This document shows, piece after piece, positions 8,457-16,958 of a stretch of 64,000 nt of DNA. This DNA is from CAZUMH01 sp964621645. GTDB taxonomy: Bacteria; Zhuqueibacterota; QNDG01; JAGLOF01. A model generated the notes under the pieces. The model saw only the letters and a list, made by a program, of their open reading frames with translations, ran no database searches and had not been told where the DNA came from. How positions within the stretch are numbered: the first letter of the stretch is position 1; every line of letters begins with the position of its first letter. The translations under genes and the position numbers were made by a program. The DNA lies in NCBI GenBank assembly GCA_964621645.1, contig CAZUMH010000003.1:19537-83536 (forward strand), read 5' to 3'.

Positions 8457-9203
8457 CTATTTTTTCCGTACGCCAAGAACCTCCAGGGCGCTTAACGCCG
8501 CTTTTTGTTCAGCGCTCTTCTTTGTTTTACCCAGTCCTTCTCCCAGGATTTCTCCATTTACCCTGACATGCACAGTAAACATCTTCTTATGCTCCGGACC
8601 GCTTTCTTGAGTAACCTCATATTGCGGACTTTTATTTCCCTGGGATTGCACATATTCTAAAAGCAGACTCTTATAATTACGGTTGAATCTGCTTTCCTCA
8701 GGAAAGCGTCCTCCGTCCAGCAGCAGACGGCTGATGAAGCTTTCAGCTGCCGGCAGCCCTCCATCTATATAGAGAGCTCCAATAACAGCTTCCAATGAAT
8801 CGGCCAGAATAGAATCCCGTTTCCTGCCGCCGGATTGTTCCTCTCCTGCACTGAGGATAAGATGTTCACCTAATCCAAGACTTTTCGCCGCGGTCGCCAG
8901 TGATTCCCTGCTGACCAGGTAGGATTTTTTACGGGTCAAATCACCTTCATCCTGACGGGGGAATTTCCGGTACAGACGCTCAGACACAACCAGTCCCAGC
9001 ACCGCATCTCCTAAAAATTCCAGCCGTTCGTTGGATAGCCATCCCTTCTTAAGTTCCCAATTCATTGATCGATGCGTTAACGCTGTCTTCAGAACCTGTT
9101 CATCCTGAAAACGGTAGCCGATAGTATGATAAAGGGAATCCTGCAAAGGGGATTCCCCGAGAACTGATTTCTCTTTATTTTTCCGCCGAAACCAGGTAAA
9201 CAT
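8457..9203 (-). CDS. rnc: Ribonuclease III
   Basis: A 248-residue protein with the signature NERLEFLGDAVLGLVVSE (near 60) that carries the catalytic acidic residues of RNase III, a second metal-binding DSLEAVIGALYIDGG segment (near 132), and a C-terminal double-stranded RNA-binding domain (from KSLLLEYVQSQGNKSPQYEV to the end). It cuts double-stranded RNA in rRNA precursors and some mRNAs. Its position at the end of the fab cluster matches other anaerobic bacteria. A perfect 32-bp palindrome between acpP and fabF, in the same transcript, is a plausible RNase III target. Confidence 0.95.
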   Translation of the reverse strand: MFTWFRRKNKEKSVLGESPLQDSLYHTIGYRFQDEQVLKTALTHRSMNWELKKGWLSNERLEFLGDAVLGLVVSERLYRKFPRQDEGDLTRKKSYLVSRESLATAAKSLGLGEHLILSAGEEQSGGRKRDSILADSLEAVIGALYIDGGLPAAESFISRLLLDGGRFPEESRFNRNYKSLLLEYVQSQGNKSPQYEVTQESGPEHKKMFTVHVRVNGEILGEGLGKTKKSAEQKAALSALEVLGVRKK

Positions 9204-9238
9204 GGCAGGTTTCTCCGGATGTACCCTTTCCAGGATGG

Positions 9239-10483
9239 CTAATCGACGAATTTCTTTATGCAGAGACAGACATTGTGGCCGCCGAATCCGAAAGAATTGC
9301 TGATGACTGCCTTTACCGGCATGGTACGTGCCTCGTTGGGGACATAGTCAAGATCACAATCAGGATCAGGCTCTTCGTAATTAATGGTCGGCGGAACAAT
9401 ACCGTGCTGGATGCTGAGAACACTGGCGATAAATTCTACACACCCGGCCGCTCCCAGCAAATGGCCCACCATGGATTTATTGGAGCTGATAGCTGTCTTG
9501 CGGGCCGCTTCACCCAGCGCCACCTTGAGGGATATCGTCTCGACCCTATCATTATGGGGAGTGGAAGTGCCATGGGCATTCACATAATCAACTTGATCGG
9601 GATTCAATCCTGCCATGTTGATGGCCCGTTTCATTGCTTGGGCCTGAGCGGCGCCATCCTCACGGGGAGCCGTCAGGTGAAAGGCGTCTCCGGAAAAGCC
9701 GTATCCTGAAAATTCGGCATAGATCCTGGCGCCTCTTTTTTTGGCATGTGCCAGCGTCTCCAGCACCACAACTCCGGCGCCTTCTCCCATAACAAAACCG
9801 TCCCTGTTTTTTTCAAAAGGCCTGCTGGCCTTTTCCGGCTCATCGTTCCGAGTAGAGAGGGCCTTCATACTGCAAAACCCTCCCATGGCCATCTCGTTAA
9901 TCACAGATTCGGTCCCGCCGACGAGCATTACATCCGCATCACCGGCCATCAGGTGCATAAAGGCTACGCCCAAGGCGTGGGCCGAAGATGCGCAGGCCGA
10001 TACGGTGCAGTAGTTGGGCCCCATAAATCCATATTTAATAGACAAGTGCCCTGCAGTGATATCCGGAATCATCATGGGGATAAAGAAGGGACTGATACGA
10101 CGGGGACCTTTATCCAGCAGTTTTTTATGCTCATTTTGATAAATGTCCATTCCTCCGATGCCGGAGCTGATGATCACGCCGACACGGTGTGGGTCCTCTT
10201 TATCCGCATCAAGTCCGGAATCCTGCATGGCCATAACCCCCGCCGATACTCCTAAAACGGTGAAGGGATCCATGCGCCGGGCTTCTTTGGCGTCAACAAA
10301 ATGAGTTGAATCAAAGCCCTTTACCTCAGCCGCTATTTGTGAAGTGAACTCTGTTGCATCGAACTTGCTTATATGTGAAATGCCGCTCTTGCCTTTGATG
10401 AGCCCCTCCCAGAAAGAGGATACATCATTGCCAATGGCTGTCACTGCGCCCAAACCAGTGACTACGACACACCGATCACCCAT
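9239..10483 (-). CDS. fabF: 3-oxoacyl-ACP synthase II
   Basis: A 414-residue elongating ketoacyl-ACP synthase, the usual length. The Cys-His-His triad is visible: TVSACASSAHALG (nucleophile cysteine near 165), VNAHGTSTPHND (His near 304) and NKSMVGHLLGAAG (His near 341). The N-terminus (VVVTGLGAVTAIGND) and C-terminus (SNSFGFGGHNVCL) are classical. It condenses malonyl-ACP with acyl-ACP in the cytoplasm during chain elongation. AGGAGGAAGT precedes the ATG, directly after the palindrome that separates it from acpP. Confidence 0.96.
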   Translation of the reverse strand: MGDRCVVVTGLGAVTAIGNDVSSFWEGLIKGKSGISHISKFDATEFTSQIAAEVKGFDSTHFVDAKEARRMDPFTVLGVSAGVMAMQDSGLDADKEDPHRVGVIISSGIGGMDIYQNEHKKLLDKGPRRISPFFIPMMIPDITAGHLSIKYGFMGPNYCTVSACASSAHALGVAFMHLMAGDADVMLVGGTESVINEMAMGGFCSMKALSTRNDEPEKASRPFEKNRDGFVMGEGAGVVVLETLAHAKKRGARIYAEFSGYGFSGDAFHLTAPREDGAAQAQAMKRAINMAGLNPDQVDYVNAHGTSTPHNDRVETISLKVALGEAARKTAISSNKSMVGHLLGAAGCVEFIASVLSIQHGIVPPTINYEEPDPDCDLDYVPNEARTMPVKAVISNSFGFGGHNVCLCIKKFVD

Positions 10484-10497
10484 ACTTCCTCCTTGAA

Positions 10498-10529
10498 ATG
10501 GAGTCCCGTTCCATGGAACGGGACTCCAT
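10498..10529. repeat. Perfect 32-bp palindrome between acpP and fabF
   Basis: Each 16-base arm (left arm ATGGAGTCCCGTTCCA) is the exact reverse complement of the other. In RNA it forms a stem of about 14 bp with a 4-base loop. No T-run follows on the minus strand, so it is not a classic terminator. It sits 14 bases past the acpP stop and just before the fabF ribosome site, suggesting an mRNA processing or stabilising hairpin. Confidence 0.85.
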
Positions 10530-10543
10530 GTTGTTTCGGGACC

Positions 10544-10777
10544 TTATTTGGCTTTTTCTTTCAGATAATCCAGGGCCTTCCCTACGGTGGTCAGTTTCTC
10601 GGCTTCTTCATCGGGGATTTCGATATCGAATTCCTCTTCGAAGGCCATGATCAGCTCAACCGTGTCCAGAGAGTCAGCACCGAGATCATCGATGAAAGAA
10701 GCCTCGGGAGTAATCTCGTTGGGATCCACACCCAGACGGTCGACGATAATCTCCTTGAACTTATCTTGGTCGATCAT
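10544..10777 (-). CDS. acpP: Acyl carrier protein
   Basis: A 77-residue acidic protein with the phosphopantetheine attachment motif LGADSLDTVEL (serine near residue 37) and the four-helix acyl carrier fold. It shuttles growing acyl chains among the Fab enzymes encoded around it. AAAGGAGGTGAAAG lies before the ATG, a very strong ribosome site, as expected for a highly made protein. Between it and fabF lies a strong RNA hairpin that may let the acpP message accumulate above the rest of the operon. Confidence 0.97.
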   Translation of the reverse strand: MIDQDKFKEIIVDRLGVDPNEITPEASFIDDLGADSLDTVELIMAFEEEFDIEIPDEEAEKLTTVGKALDYLKEKAK

Positions 10778-10819
10778 TATTCTTTCACCTCCTTTTTATC
10801 ATTTTTTTCTTCGGGGTTT

Positions 10820-11557
10820 CTAAGCAATTAATAATCCACCATCAACATGTATCGTTTGTCCTGTAATATAATCAGATGCTGTAGAGGCAAGAAATCCAAC
10901 TACCCGGGCCACATCCGCACTGCTCCCCTCTCTTTTTGCCGGAATACTTTCCAGAAAAGCTTTCTTGACATCATCACTCAGGGATTTGGTCATTTCAGTA
11001 GCGATGTATCCAGGAGCCACCGCGTTAACCTGAATATTGCGGGCTGCAACTTCGCGGGCCACACTCTTGGTCAAACCGATCAACCCAGCCTTCGAGGCTG
11101 CGTAATTCGCCTGCCCGGCATTCCCCATGACTCCCACAACTGAGGCGATATTGATTATCTTTCCGCTTCTCTGCCGCATCATGCCTCGCACCACCTGTTT
11201 TGTGCAGAGAAACGCCCCTTTTAAATTAATCTTCATCACCAGATCCCACTCATCCTCTGACATCCGAACCAGCAGGTTGTCCCGGGTAATCCCTGCATTA
11301 TTGACCAGAATATCAATGCGGCCGAATCTTTCAATAGCAGTCTCAATCAGCTTCTCCACTTGGCTACTGTCGGAGACATCTGCCTTTATTGCCAAGGCTT
11401 CCGTCTCCAAGGCTGATGCGGTCCCGCGGGCTCCGGCTTCATCAATGTCTGAGATCACTAGCTTGCACCCACGACTGGACAATTCCTCGGCGATGGCCCG
11501 GCCGATTCCGCGCGCCGCCCCGGTAACGAGAGCGACTTTGTCCTTAAGATCCTTCAT
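10820..11557 (-). CDS. fabG: 3-oxoacyl-ACP reductase
   Basis: A 245-residue short-chain dehydrogenase/reductase. TGAARGIGRAIA (residues 13-24) is the NADPH-binding glycine motif, NNAG the structural motif, and the catalytic Ser-Tyr-Lys set is seen in NIASVVG and YAASKAG (Tyr near 151, Lys near 155). In this cluster it reduces 3-oxoacyl-ACP to 3-hydroxyacyl-ACP. A good promoter with perfect TATAAT lies between fabD and fabG, so fabG-acpP-fabF-rnc can be expressed separately from the upstream genes. Confidence 0.96.
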   Translation of the reverse strand: MKDLKDKVALVTGAARGIGRAIAEELSSRGCKLVISDIDEAGARGTASALETEALAIKADVSDSSQVEKLIETAIERFGRIDILVNNAGITRDNLLVRMSEDEWDLVMKINLKGAFLCTKQVVRGMMRQRSGKIINIASVVGVMGNAGQANYAASKAGLIGLTKSVAREVAARNIQVNAVAPGYIATEMTKSLSDDVKKAFLESIPAKREGSSADVARVVGFLASTASDYITGQTIHVDGGLLIA

Positions 11558-11607
11558 ATCCAGTTCCTTATATGCAGTATGCAGTTCAACTCAGAGTGCA
11601 ATTAAAT

Positions 11608-11636
11608 ATTATACGAATAATTGTTGAAGACTTCAA
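11608..11636 (-). promoter_or_regulatory. Internal promoter for fabG-acpP-fabF-rnc with palindrome on the -35
   Basis: TTGAAG (11636-11631) and TATAAT (11613-11608) are 17 bases apart on the minus strand. The -35 is half of a 13-base palindrome, TTGAAG-T-CTTCAA, which could be an operator. It does not match the FapR or FabT sites I know. Confidence 0.65.
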
Positions 11637-11643
11637 TAACAAT

Positions 11644-12561
11644 TTACAAGCGTTCCAGATCTTCCAGAGAACCGCATGTCTCGATCTCGAGGTCGCGGCT
11701 GATTCTTTTTGCCAGGCCTGAAAGCACTTTCCCGGCTCCCACTTCGATAACACGGGTAATCCCGTCGCTTACCATGTTCTCAATGGTTTCCACCCAGCGG
11801 ACCGAATGGGTCAGCTGATTATGCAGCTGTGTTCTTGTCTCTTTCACGCTGCTGACCGGCTTGGCCGTCACATTGGCATATACCGGAATACCGGCCATAT
11901 GTATTTCCACCTGCTCGAGCGTGCGGCCGAACTCCTCCACTGCGTCGGTCATAAGGGGCGAATGGAAAGCCCCGCTGACCGGCAGCGGCAGCACTCTTTT
12001 AGCGCCACGCTCCTTGGCAAGGCGGACGGCTTCTTCCACTCCCTTGAGTGAACCCGAAACAACGATCTGCTGAGGTGAATTGTAATTTGCCGGCTGTACC
12101 ACACCGAGTTTTCCCGCTTCGACACAAATTTCCATAACAGTAGGGACATCGAGGCCGATGATAGCAGCCATGGTCCCTGCTGCCTTTTCTCCTGCACGCT
12201 GCATGAGTCTGCCCCGCTCCTGAACCAGCTTCAGACCCGCCTGAACAGAAAACGCTCCAGCGAAGGCCAGGGCGGAATATTCTCCCAGACTGTGCCCCGC
12301 CGCAGCGTCTGCACTAATCGAGCGTTCCTTCAGTGCCGCAGCCAGCACCATACTGTGTATATAAAGGGCAGGCTGAGTATACATAGTCTGCTTCAGTTTA
12401 TCTTCCGGACCTTTAAAAGAGATGTCGCTGATGGAAAATCCGAGCAGGTCGTCGGCTTCCTGATACAGTTTTTTTGCCTGGGGAAGATTTTCGTACAGGT
12501 CTTTCCCCATACCAACGATCTGTGATCCCTGACCAGGGAAAAGAAAGGCTGTTTTTCCCAC
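11644..12561 (-). CDS. fabD: Malonyl-CoA:ACP transacylase
   Basis: A 305-residue acyltransferase. The oxyanion motif FPGQGSQ (near residue 7) and the nucleophile elbow GHSLGEYSAL (serine near 93) are intact, with a conserved RVLPLPVSGAFHSPLM segment near 195 carrying the catalytic histidine. It moves malonyl groups from CoA to ACP. It follows fabH by about 20 bases and is separated from fabG by a short gap containing an internal promoter. Confidence 0.96.
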   Translation of the reverse strand: MGKTAFLFPGQGSQIVGMGKDLYENLPQAKKLYQEADDLLGFSISDISFKGPEDKLKQTMYTQPALYIHSMVLAAALKERSISADAAAGHSLGEYSALAFAGAFSVQAGLKLVQERGRLMQRAGEKAAGTMAAIIGLDVPTVMEICVEAGKLGVVQPANYNSPQQIVVSGSLKGVEEAVRLAKERGAKRVLPLPVSGAFHSPLMTDAVEEFGRTLEQVEIHMAGIPVYANVTAKPVSSVKETRTQLHNQLTHSVRWVETIENMVSDGITRVIEVGAGKVLSGLAKRISRDLEIETCGSLEDLERL

Positions 12562-12580
12562 TGTCTCTCCCGTTTCCTGA

Positions 12581-13570
12581 TTAAAACTGAATCAGACTCG
12601 CGCCCCAGGTGAAGCCACCGCCAAAGGCCACCAACAGGCATTTATCCCCATCCTTGAGTCTGCCTTCCTGTCTGGCCTGAGCCAGAGCCAGAGGAATAGA
12701 GGCGGCGGATGTATTCCCAAATTCCTGAATATTTACAAAGACCTTTTCATCCGGCAGTTTCAGACGGCTGGCAATGGCTTCGATGATTCTGGTGTTGGCC
12801 TGATGGGGGATGAGAAGATCCAGATCTTCCGAAGATACCCCCGCCAGCTTAAGGGCGTGCAGAGCCGCGTCCCTCATGGCCCGGACCGCGTGCTTGTAGA
12901 TGTCCCGTCCTTCCATTTTGATGAAGTGCATCTTGTTCTTTACCGTCTCTTCCGTAGCCGGATGCAAGGACCCGCCGGCTGGCTGCTCTAAAAGATGCCC
13001 CAGACTGCCGTCAGCCCTCACGTAAGTCGAGAGGATGCCTCGCTTCCCGTCGGACGGCCCGACCACGACAGCTCCGGCACCGTCTCCAAACAGAACGCAG
13101 GTGGCCCTGTCCTCCCAATCGGTAATGCGGGTAAGAACATCTGAGCCGATAACTACTATATATCGGGACTGGCCGGTCGCGATAAGTGAATTGGCCAGAG
13201 TAAGACCGTAGATGAATCCTGAACATGCTGCGGATATATCAAGGGCTGCAGCCTTTTTTGCCCCCAGTTTTGATTGTACCCGGCAGGCTGTTGATGGGAA
13301 CAAGGTATCAGGCGTAACCGTGCCTATCAGGATCAGATCGATATCTTCCGATTGCAACCCTGCGTCTTCAATGGCCTTTTGCGCAGCTTCAGTGGCCAAA
13401 TCGGAATTGGCTTTGCCCTCTTCCAGGACATGTCTTCGTTCAATGCCTGTCCGTTCCTTGATCCATTCATCCGAGGTATCGACCATTTTTTCAAGATCAT
13501 GATTTGTCAATACTTTTCCCGAGACTGCAGAGCCGACTCCCAGGATCATCGCTACCGGTTTATTTGGCAC
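12581..13570 (-). CDS. fabH: 3-oxoacyl-ACP synthase III
   Basis: The initiating ketoacyl-ACP synthase, which condenses acetyl-CoA (or another short acyl-CoA) with malonyl-ACP. Catalytic residues are visible in ALDISAACSGFIYGL (Cys near 115), LIPHQANTRII (His) and NIQEFGNTSAAS (Asn). The start is ambiguous: an ATG three codons upstream has its ribosome site almost touching it, whereas the chosen GTG (VPNKPVAM) has AAAGG at a proper distance. Either start overlaps the end of plsX, indicating translational coupling. Confidence 0.93.
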   Translation of the reverse strand: MPNKPVAMILGVGSAVSGKVLTNHDLEKMVDTSDEWIKERTGIERRHVLEEGKANSDLATEAAQKAIEDAGLQSEDIDLILIGTVTPDTLFPSTACRVQSKLGAKKAAALDISAACSGFIYGLTLANSLIATGQSRYIVVIGSDVLTRITDWEDRATCVLFGDGAGAVVVGPSDGKRGILSTYVRADGSLGHLLEQPAGGSLHPATEETVKNKMHFIKMEGRDIYKHAVRAMRDAALHALKLAGVSSEDLDLLIPHQANTRIIEAIASRLKLPDEKVFVNIQEFGNTSAASIPLALAQARQEGRLKDGDKCLLVAFGGGFTWGASLIQF

Positions 13571-14600
13571 TATTGCCATCCTTTCGAATTTTTACCAACT
13601 GTTCTTCAATGTGCTGATTTAATCTGCTGGTGATCATCCTCCACGCTTCTTCCACTGCATTTTTAATGGCCCTGGGACCAGAGCTGCCGTGGGAGATAAT
13701 ACAGTTTCCCTTGATTCCAAGGAGGGGGGCTCCTCCATATTCCTGATAATCAAAAAGTTTGAAAAACTTACGCAAGCTGGGCCGCATTAGGTACATGCCC
13801 AAAGTACCAGGCAAATTGCCCCTAATAGTGCGTCTCATGGTGCGCGAAATCATCCGGGCTAGGCTTTCACCGAATTTCAGGATCACATTACCGGTAAATC
13901 CGTCGCAAATGATTACATCCGTCTCTCCCCGCAGAATATCGCGCCCCTCCACGTTTCCGGTGAAATTCAGGGAGCTTTTCTCAAGCAGGCGGTACGCCGC
14001 CCGTACCGTTTCCGTTCCCTTGGAGGATTCCTCACCTATATTAAGCAGACCCACCCGGGGCGATTCAATCCCCATGATGTGGTTCATAAAAATTGATCCC
14101 ATCATCCCGAATTGAAAAAGATGCTGAGGCCGGCAGTCGACATTAGAACCGACGTCGAGCATGAGGCAGACACCCGATTCATGAGGCATGAAAGATCCGA
14201 TGGCAGGCCTTTGCACGCCCTGAATCGTACGCAGCTGCACCAAAGCGGAAGCCATGACAGCACCTGTATTCCCGGCACTGACCACAGCATCAACCTCACC
14301 CGCTTTATGGAGTCGGATGGCGACCGCGATGGATGAATCAGGTTTTTCGCGCAGAGATAAAGCCGGAGCATCCTTCATGGAGACTTGCTGGGAAGCATGC
14401 ACAATTGATATCGGCAAGTCCTTTACAAAATGATGATGGACCAGTTCCTCCTCAATCGCCCCTTCATCCCCGACCAAAACCACTTCATAACGGCCACCGG
14501 ACTTCCTGGCAGCCTCGATAGCACCCGATACGATCGCTTCGGGTGCATTATCGCCGCCCATGGCGTCAACCGCAATCTTGATTATAGATTGAGATTTCAT
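13560..14600 (-). CDS. plsX: Phosphate acyltransferase PlsX
   Basis: A 346-residue protein opening with IAVDAMGGDNAPEAIVSGA, the PlsX signature, and containing LREKPDSSIAVAI and VICDGFTGNVILKFGES. PlsX converts acyl-ACP into acyl-phosphate, the donor for glycerol-3-phosphate acylation, linking fatty-acid synthesis to membrane lipid synthesis. The ATG directly abuts the rpmF stop codon, and the 3' end overlaps fabH, as in the usual rpmF-plsX-fabH arrangement. Confidence 0.95.
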   Translation of the reverse strand: MKSQSIIKIAVDAMGGDNAPEAIVSGAIEAARKSGGRYEVVLVGDEGAIEEELVHHHFVKDLPISIVHASQQVSMKDAPALSLREKPDSSIAVAIRLHKAGEVDAVVSAGNTGAVMASALVQLRTIQGVQRPAIGSFMPHESGVCLMLDVGSNVDCRPQHLFQFGMMGSIFMNHIMGIESPRVGLLNIGEESSKGTETVRAAYRLLEKSSLNFTGNVEGRDILRGETDVIICDGFTGNVILKFGESLARMISRTMRRTIRGNLPGTLGMYLMRPSLRKFFKLFDYQEYGGAPLLGIKGNCIISHGSSGPRAIKNAVEEAWRMITSRLNQHIEEQLVKIRKDGNSAK

Positions 14601-14783
14601 CTACCGTTCTCGGGGAACGGTAACCAGACGGCCACTATAATAACCGCAATTGGGACAGGCCCGGTGCGGTAGTTTGGGTTGATGACAATGGGAACACTCC
14701 GTTACCGTGACCGCATCCACTTTCTGGTGGGTCCGCCGTTTGTCTCGGCGTGATTTTGATATCTTTCTTTTTGGTAAGGGCAC
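14601..14783 (-). CDS. rpmF: Ribosomal protein L32
   Basis: A 60-residue basic protein with the L32 N-terminus (PLPKRKISKSRRDKRRTH) and two CxxC pairs (CSHCHQPKLPHRACPNCGYY) that make the zinc-binding form. It is a component of the 50S subunit. The conserved yceD-rpmF-plsX order is kept: it starts 10 bases after yceD and its stop abuts the plsX ATG. Confidence 0.95.
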   Translation of the reverse strand: MPLPKRKISKSRRDKRRTHQKVDAVTVTECSHCHQPKLPHRACPNCGYYSGRLVTVPRER

Positions 14784-14793
14784 AACAGACTCC

Positions 14794-15324
14794 TTATTCC
14801 TTAGTGTTGAATTTTATATTTTTCAGGCCGTCCCAGCGGGAATCATTATCTTTACCGCTGCAGCGACAGCTGGTCTTATTTAAATTGACTCCACACCGCT
14901 GGCAAAGCCCCCTGCATTCCAGCCGGCAAAGAGGCGTGGAGGGCAAAGAAAGAACGATCGCATCCCAGACATCCTGGCTGATGTCCAATGCATCCGCTTC
15001 GGGCGAGATATACCGAATCTCGCTCTCTTCTCCACCTTCCTCACACTCCTCCCGATCGGTGGTGAAGTAAGTCTGTACCGTGCCCTCGATGCGGCCGGGG
15101 AATTCACTGCCACAGCGACCACAGAAAAAAATCACCTCTCCTCTGACTACGGTATCGGCCAGAAAACCGTTGTCAAGAGCGGTAATATCACAAACCACTG
15201 AAAGCGGCTCGTGACAAACCGCAATCCCGGAAATCGGTTCATCCGGGCATGTATATTTCAGATTAAATGATACCCTTTCCTTATTGATGGAGGAAAAGGG
15301 TATCTGCAATACTTCTTGTTTCAC
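14794..15324 (-). CDS. yceD: DUF177/YceD family protein
   Basis: A 176-residue member of the DUF177 family, almost always encoded before rpmF and implicated in 23S rRNA processing or ribosome metabolism in plants and bacteria. Four cysteines near the C-terminus (CRLECRGLCQRCGVNL) form a zinc-ribbon-like motif typical of the longer versions, and an acidic stretch (ECEEGGEESE) precedes the conserved ISPEADALDISQDVWDAI segment. It is the first gene of the fatty-acid cluster; the 164-base gap upstream presumably holds the promoter but shows no strong match. Confidence 0.85.
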   Translation of the reverse strand: MKQEVLQIPFSSINKERVSFNLKYTCPDEPISGIAVCHEPLSVVCDITALDNGFLADTVVRGEVIFFCGRCGSEFPGRIEGTVQTYFTTDREECEEGGEESEIRYISPEADALDISQDVWDAIVLSLPSTPLCRLECRGLCQRCGVNLNKTSCRCSGKDNDSRWDGLKNIKFNTKE

Positions 15325-15488
15325 TTTACTACCATTCTCCGCGTCCTGAGATCCCGCCCCGGTTGTTCAAGATCCGGACGCGTTATCCGCAGCCGGGGCC
15401 CTCTTTGCCTTAAAACCGCCGGCAGCTGGTTTAATAGCTCCAAGAACGCTAAAGGTAGCCATTTCTGTAGAATAAATCAAGCAAAAAC

Positions 15489-16931
15489 CTAATCCTGCTC
15501 AGGTGGCTCCGGAGCCTTGGATATCTCCAAACGAAGCTGACAGCGCAGACAACGGCTGGATTCATCTACTGCGGTATCCTCTTCAAAGCAAAAATCCACC
15601 TGGTGGAATCCCTTGAGCCGTTCTTTTACCGGCAGCGTCTTGCGAATGGCCCGTTTAAGGATGGCAAAGGACTCCTTGCTTCCGATACAGGGGTTGTCGT
15701 TCTCCCGAGGCACCAGTATCTGATCAATAATACCATCCCCGCCCAGGTAACGGTCGATGCTCGCGGCGGCCCTGCGGCCCGCTGAAATGGCCTTAATCAC
15801 CGAGGCCGGGCCGCTTACCACGTCCCCACCGGCAAATACACCGTCCCGGGAAGTCATCATAGTGCCCTTGTCAACCGGGATACTGCCCCATTTGTCGGTC
15901 TCAACATCGAATTTTTCTGGAACGACATGATTCTGACCGATGGCTACGACCAGTTTATCAGCGGGAATGACAAACTCACTCCCTTCAATGGGGATGGGTC
16001 TGCGGCGTCCGCTTTCATCAGGTGGTCCTAGTTCCATGCGGATACAGGTTATATTGAGGTGATCCTTGGCGGGATCTACTTTGACCGGATTCACCAGGAA
16101 ATTGAAATGCACCCCTTCATTATAGGCTTCCTCAATCTCCTCCGGATCAGCAGGGGCCTGTTCCCTGGCCCGCCGATAGAGGATGTGGACCTCGTCGGCA
16201 CCCACTCGGAGAGCGGTTCGGGCTACATCCATAGCTACGTTACCTCCGCCCACTACGCAAATCTTTCCAGTGAGCCCCATGTCATTGCCATGGCTGATTC
16301 CGTTGAGCACGAAGATACCGTCCATCACCCGGGGATCATCATCTCCGGGAATTTTCATTGAACTGCCCACCGGAGCTCCCAGGCCCAGGAAGACAGCGTT
16401 ATAGCCGTTATTGAAAAGAGGATCGAGATCTTCCACCTTTTTTTCCGTGTGTATTTCCACACCCAAATTCTCAATCTCTTCTATCTCGCTGTTCAGCACC
16501 TCGATAGGTAGTCGGTAGCGGGGAATGCCCGAGAACATCATACCGCCACAGTTTTTTAACGACTCATACACTGTGATCTGATGTCCCTTGAGGCGCAGGT
16601 ACCAGGCCGCTGTCAACCCTGCGGGGCCGCCTCCGATAATGGCCACTTTCTTACCAGTGTCAGGAGCGACATTCAGTTTCTTACGCCAGCTTTTATCATC
16701 TTGTTCGGCCACAAAACGTTTTATATCCCTGATGGCTATAGAGCCACCCAGATCCTGACGGCGGCAGGCAGCTTCGCAGGGATGGTCACAGACCAATCCC
16801 AGCGAATGCGGAAAAGGAACCGTTTCCCGGACCACTTCCAGCGATTCCTGGTAACGTCCCTCCGCGGCCAGCTGTACATAGCGGGGGATGTCGATGTGAG
16901 CCGGACAGGTATAGCGACAGGGAACCAGCAC
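15489..16931 (-). CDS. GltD/NfnB-like NAD(P)-binding flavoprotein (StnC C-terminal half)
   Basis: A 480-residue homologue of the glutamate synthase small chain and NfnB. The N-terminal cysteine motif (CRYTCPAHIDIPRYV ... CDHPCEAACRR) binds Fe-S, AIIGGGPAGLTAAWYLRLKG binds FAD, and VVGGGNVAMDVARTALRVGA binds NAD(P)H; GVFAGGDVVSGPASV is the second FAD motif. A C-terminal CLRCQLRLE pair is also present. The only available start is a GTG with no ribosome site, inside a segment that belongs to the family core, and the upstream Fe-S gene ends at a TAG in the same frame nine codons earlier. Homologues such as StnC of bifurcating transhydrogenases are single fused chains, so this may be the second half of one protein. 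Confidence 0.82.
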   Translation of the reverse strand: MLVPCRYTCPAHIDIPRYVQLAAEGRYQESLEVVRETVPFPHSLGLVCDHPCEAACRRQDLGGSIAIRDIKRFVAEQDDKSWRKKLNVAPDTGKKVAIIGGGPAGLTAAWYLRLKGHQITVYESLKNCGGMMFSGIPRYRLPIEVLNSEIEEIENLGVEIHTEKKVEDLDPLFNNGYNAVFLGLGAPVGSSMKIPGDDDPRVMDGIFVLNGISHGNDMGLTGKICVVGGGNVAMDVARTALRVGADEVHILYRRAREQAPADPEEIEEAYNEGVHFNFLVNPVKVDPAKDHLNITCIRMELGPPDESGRRRPIPIEGSEFVIPADKLVVAIGQNHVVPEKFDVETDKWGSIPVDKGTMMTSRDGVFAGGDVVSGPASVIKAISAGRRAAASIDRYLGGDGIIDQILVPRENDNPCIGSKESFAILKRAIRKTLPVKERLKGFHQVDFCFEEDTAVDESSRCLRCQLRLEISKAPEPPEQD

Positions 16932-16958
16932 TTCTTCGGGATCATCCGGATTTACGGG

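Noticed and set aside
15367..15462. 31-codon minus-strand frame between the GltD-like gene and yceD
   Set aside because: No ribosome site and low complexity (Ala/Lys-rich). It may be a chance frame in the yceD leader.
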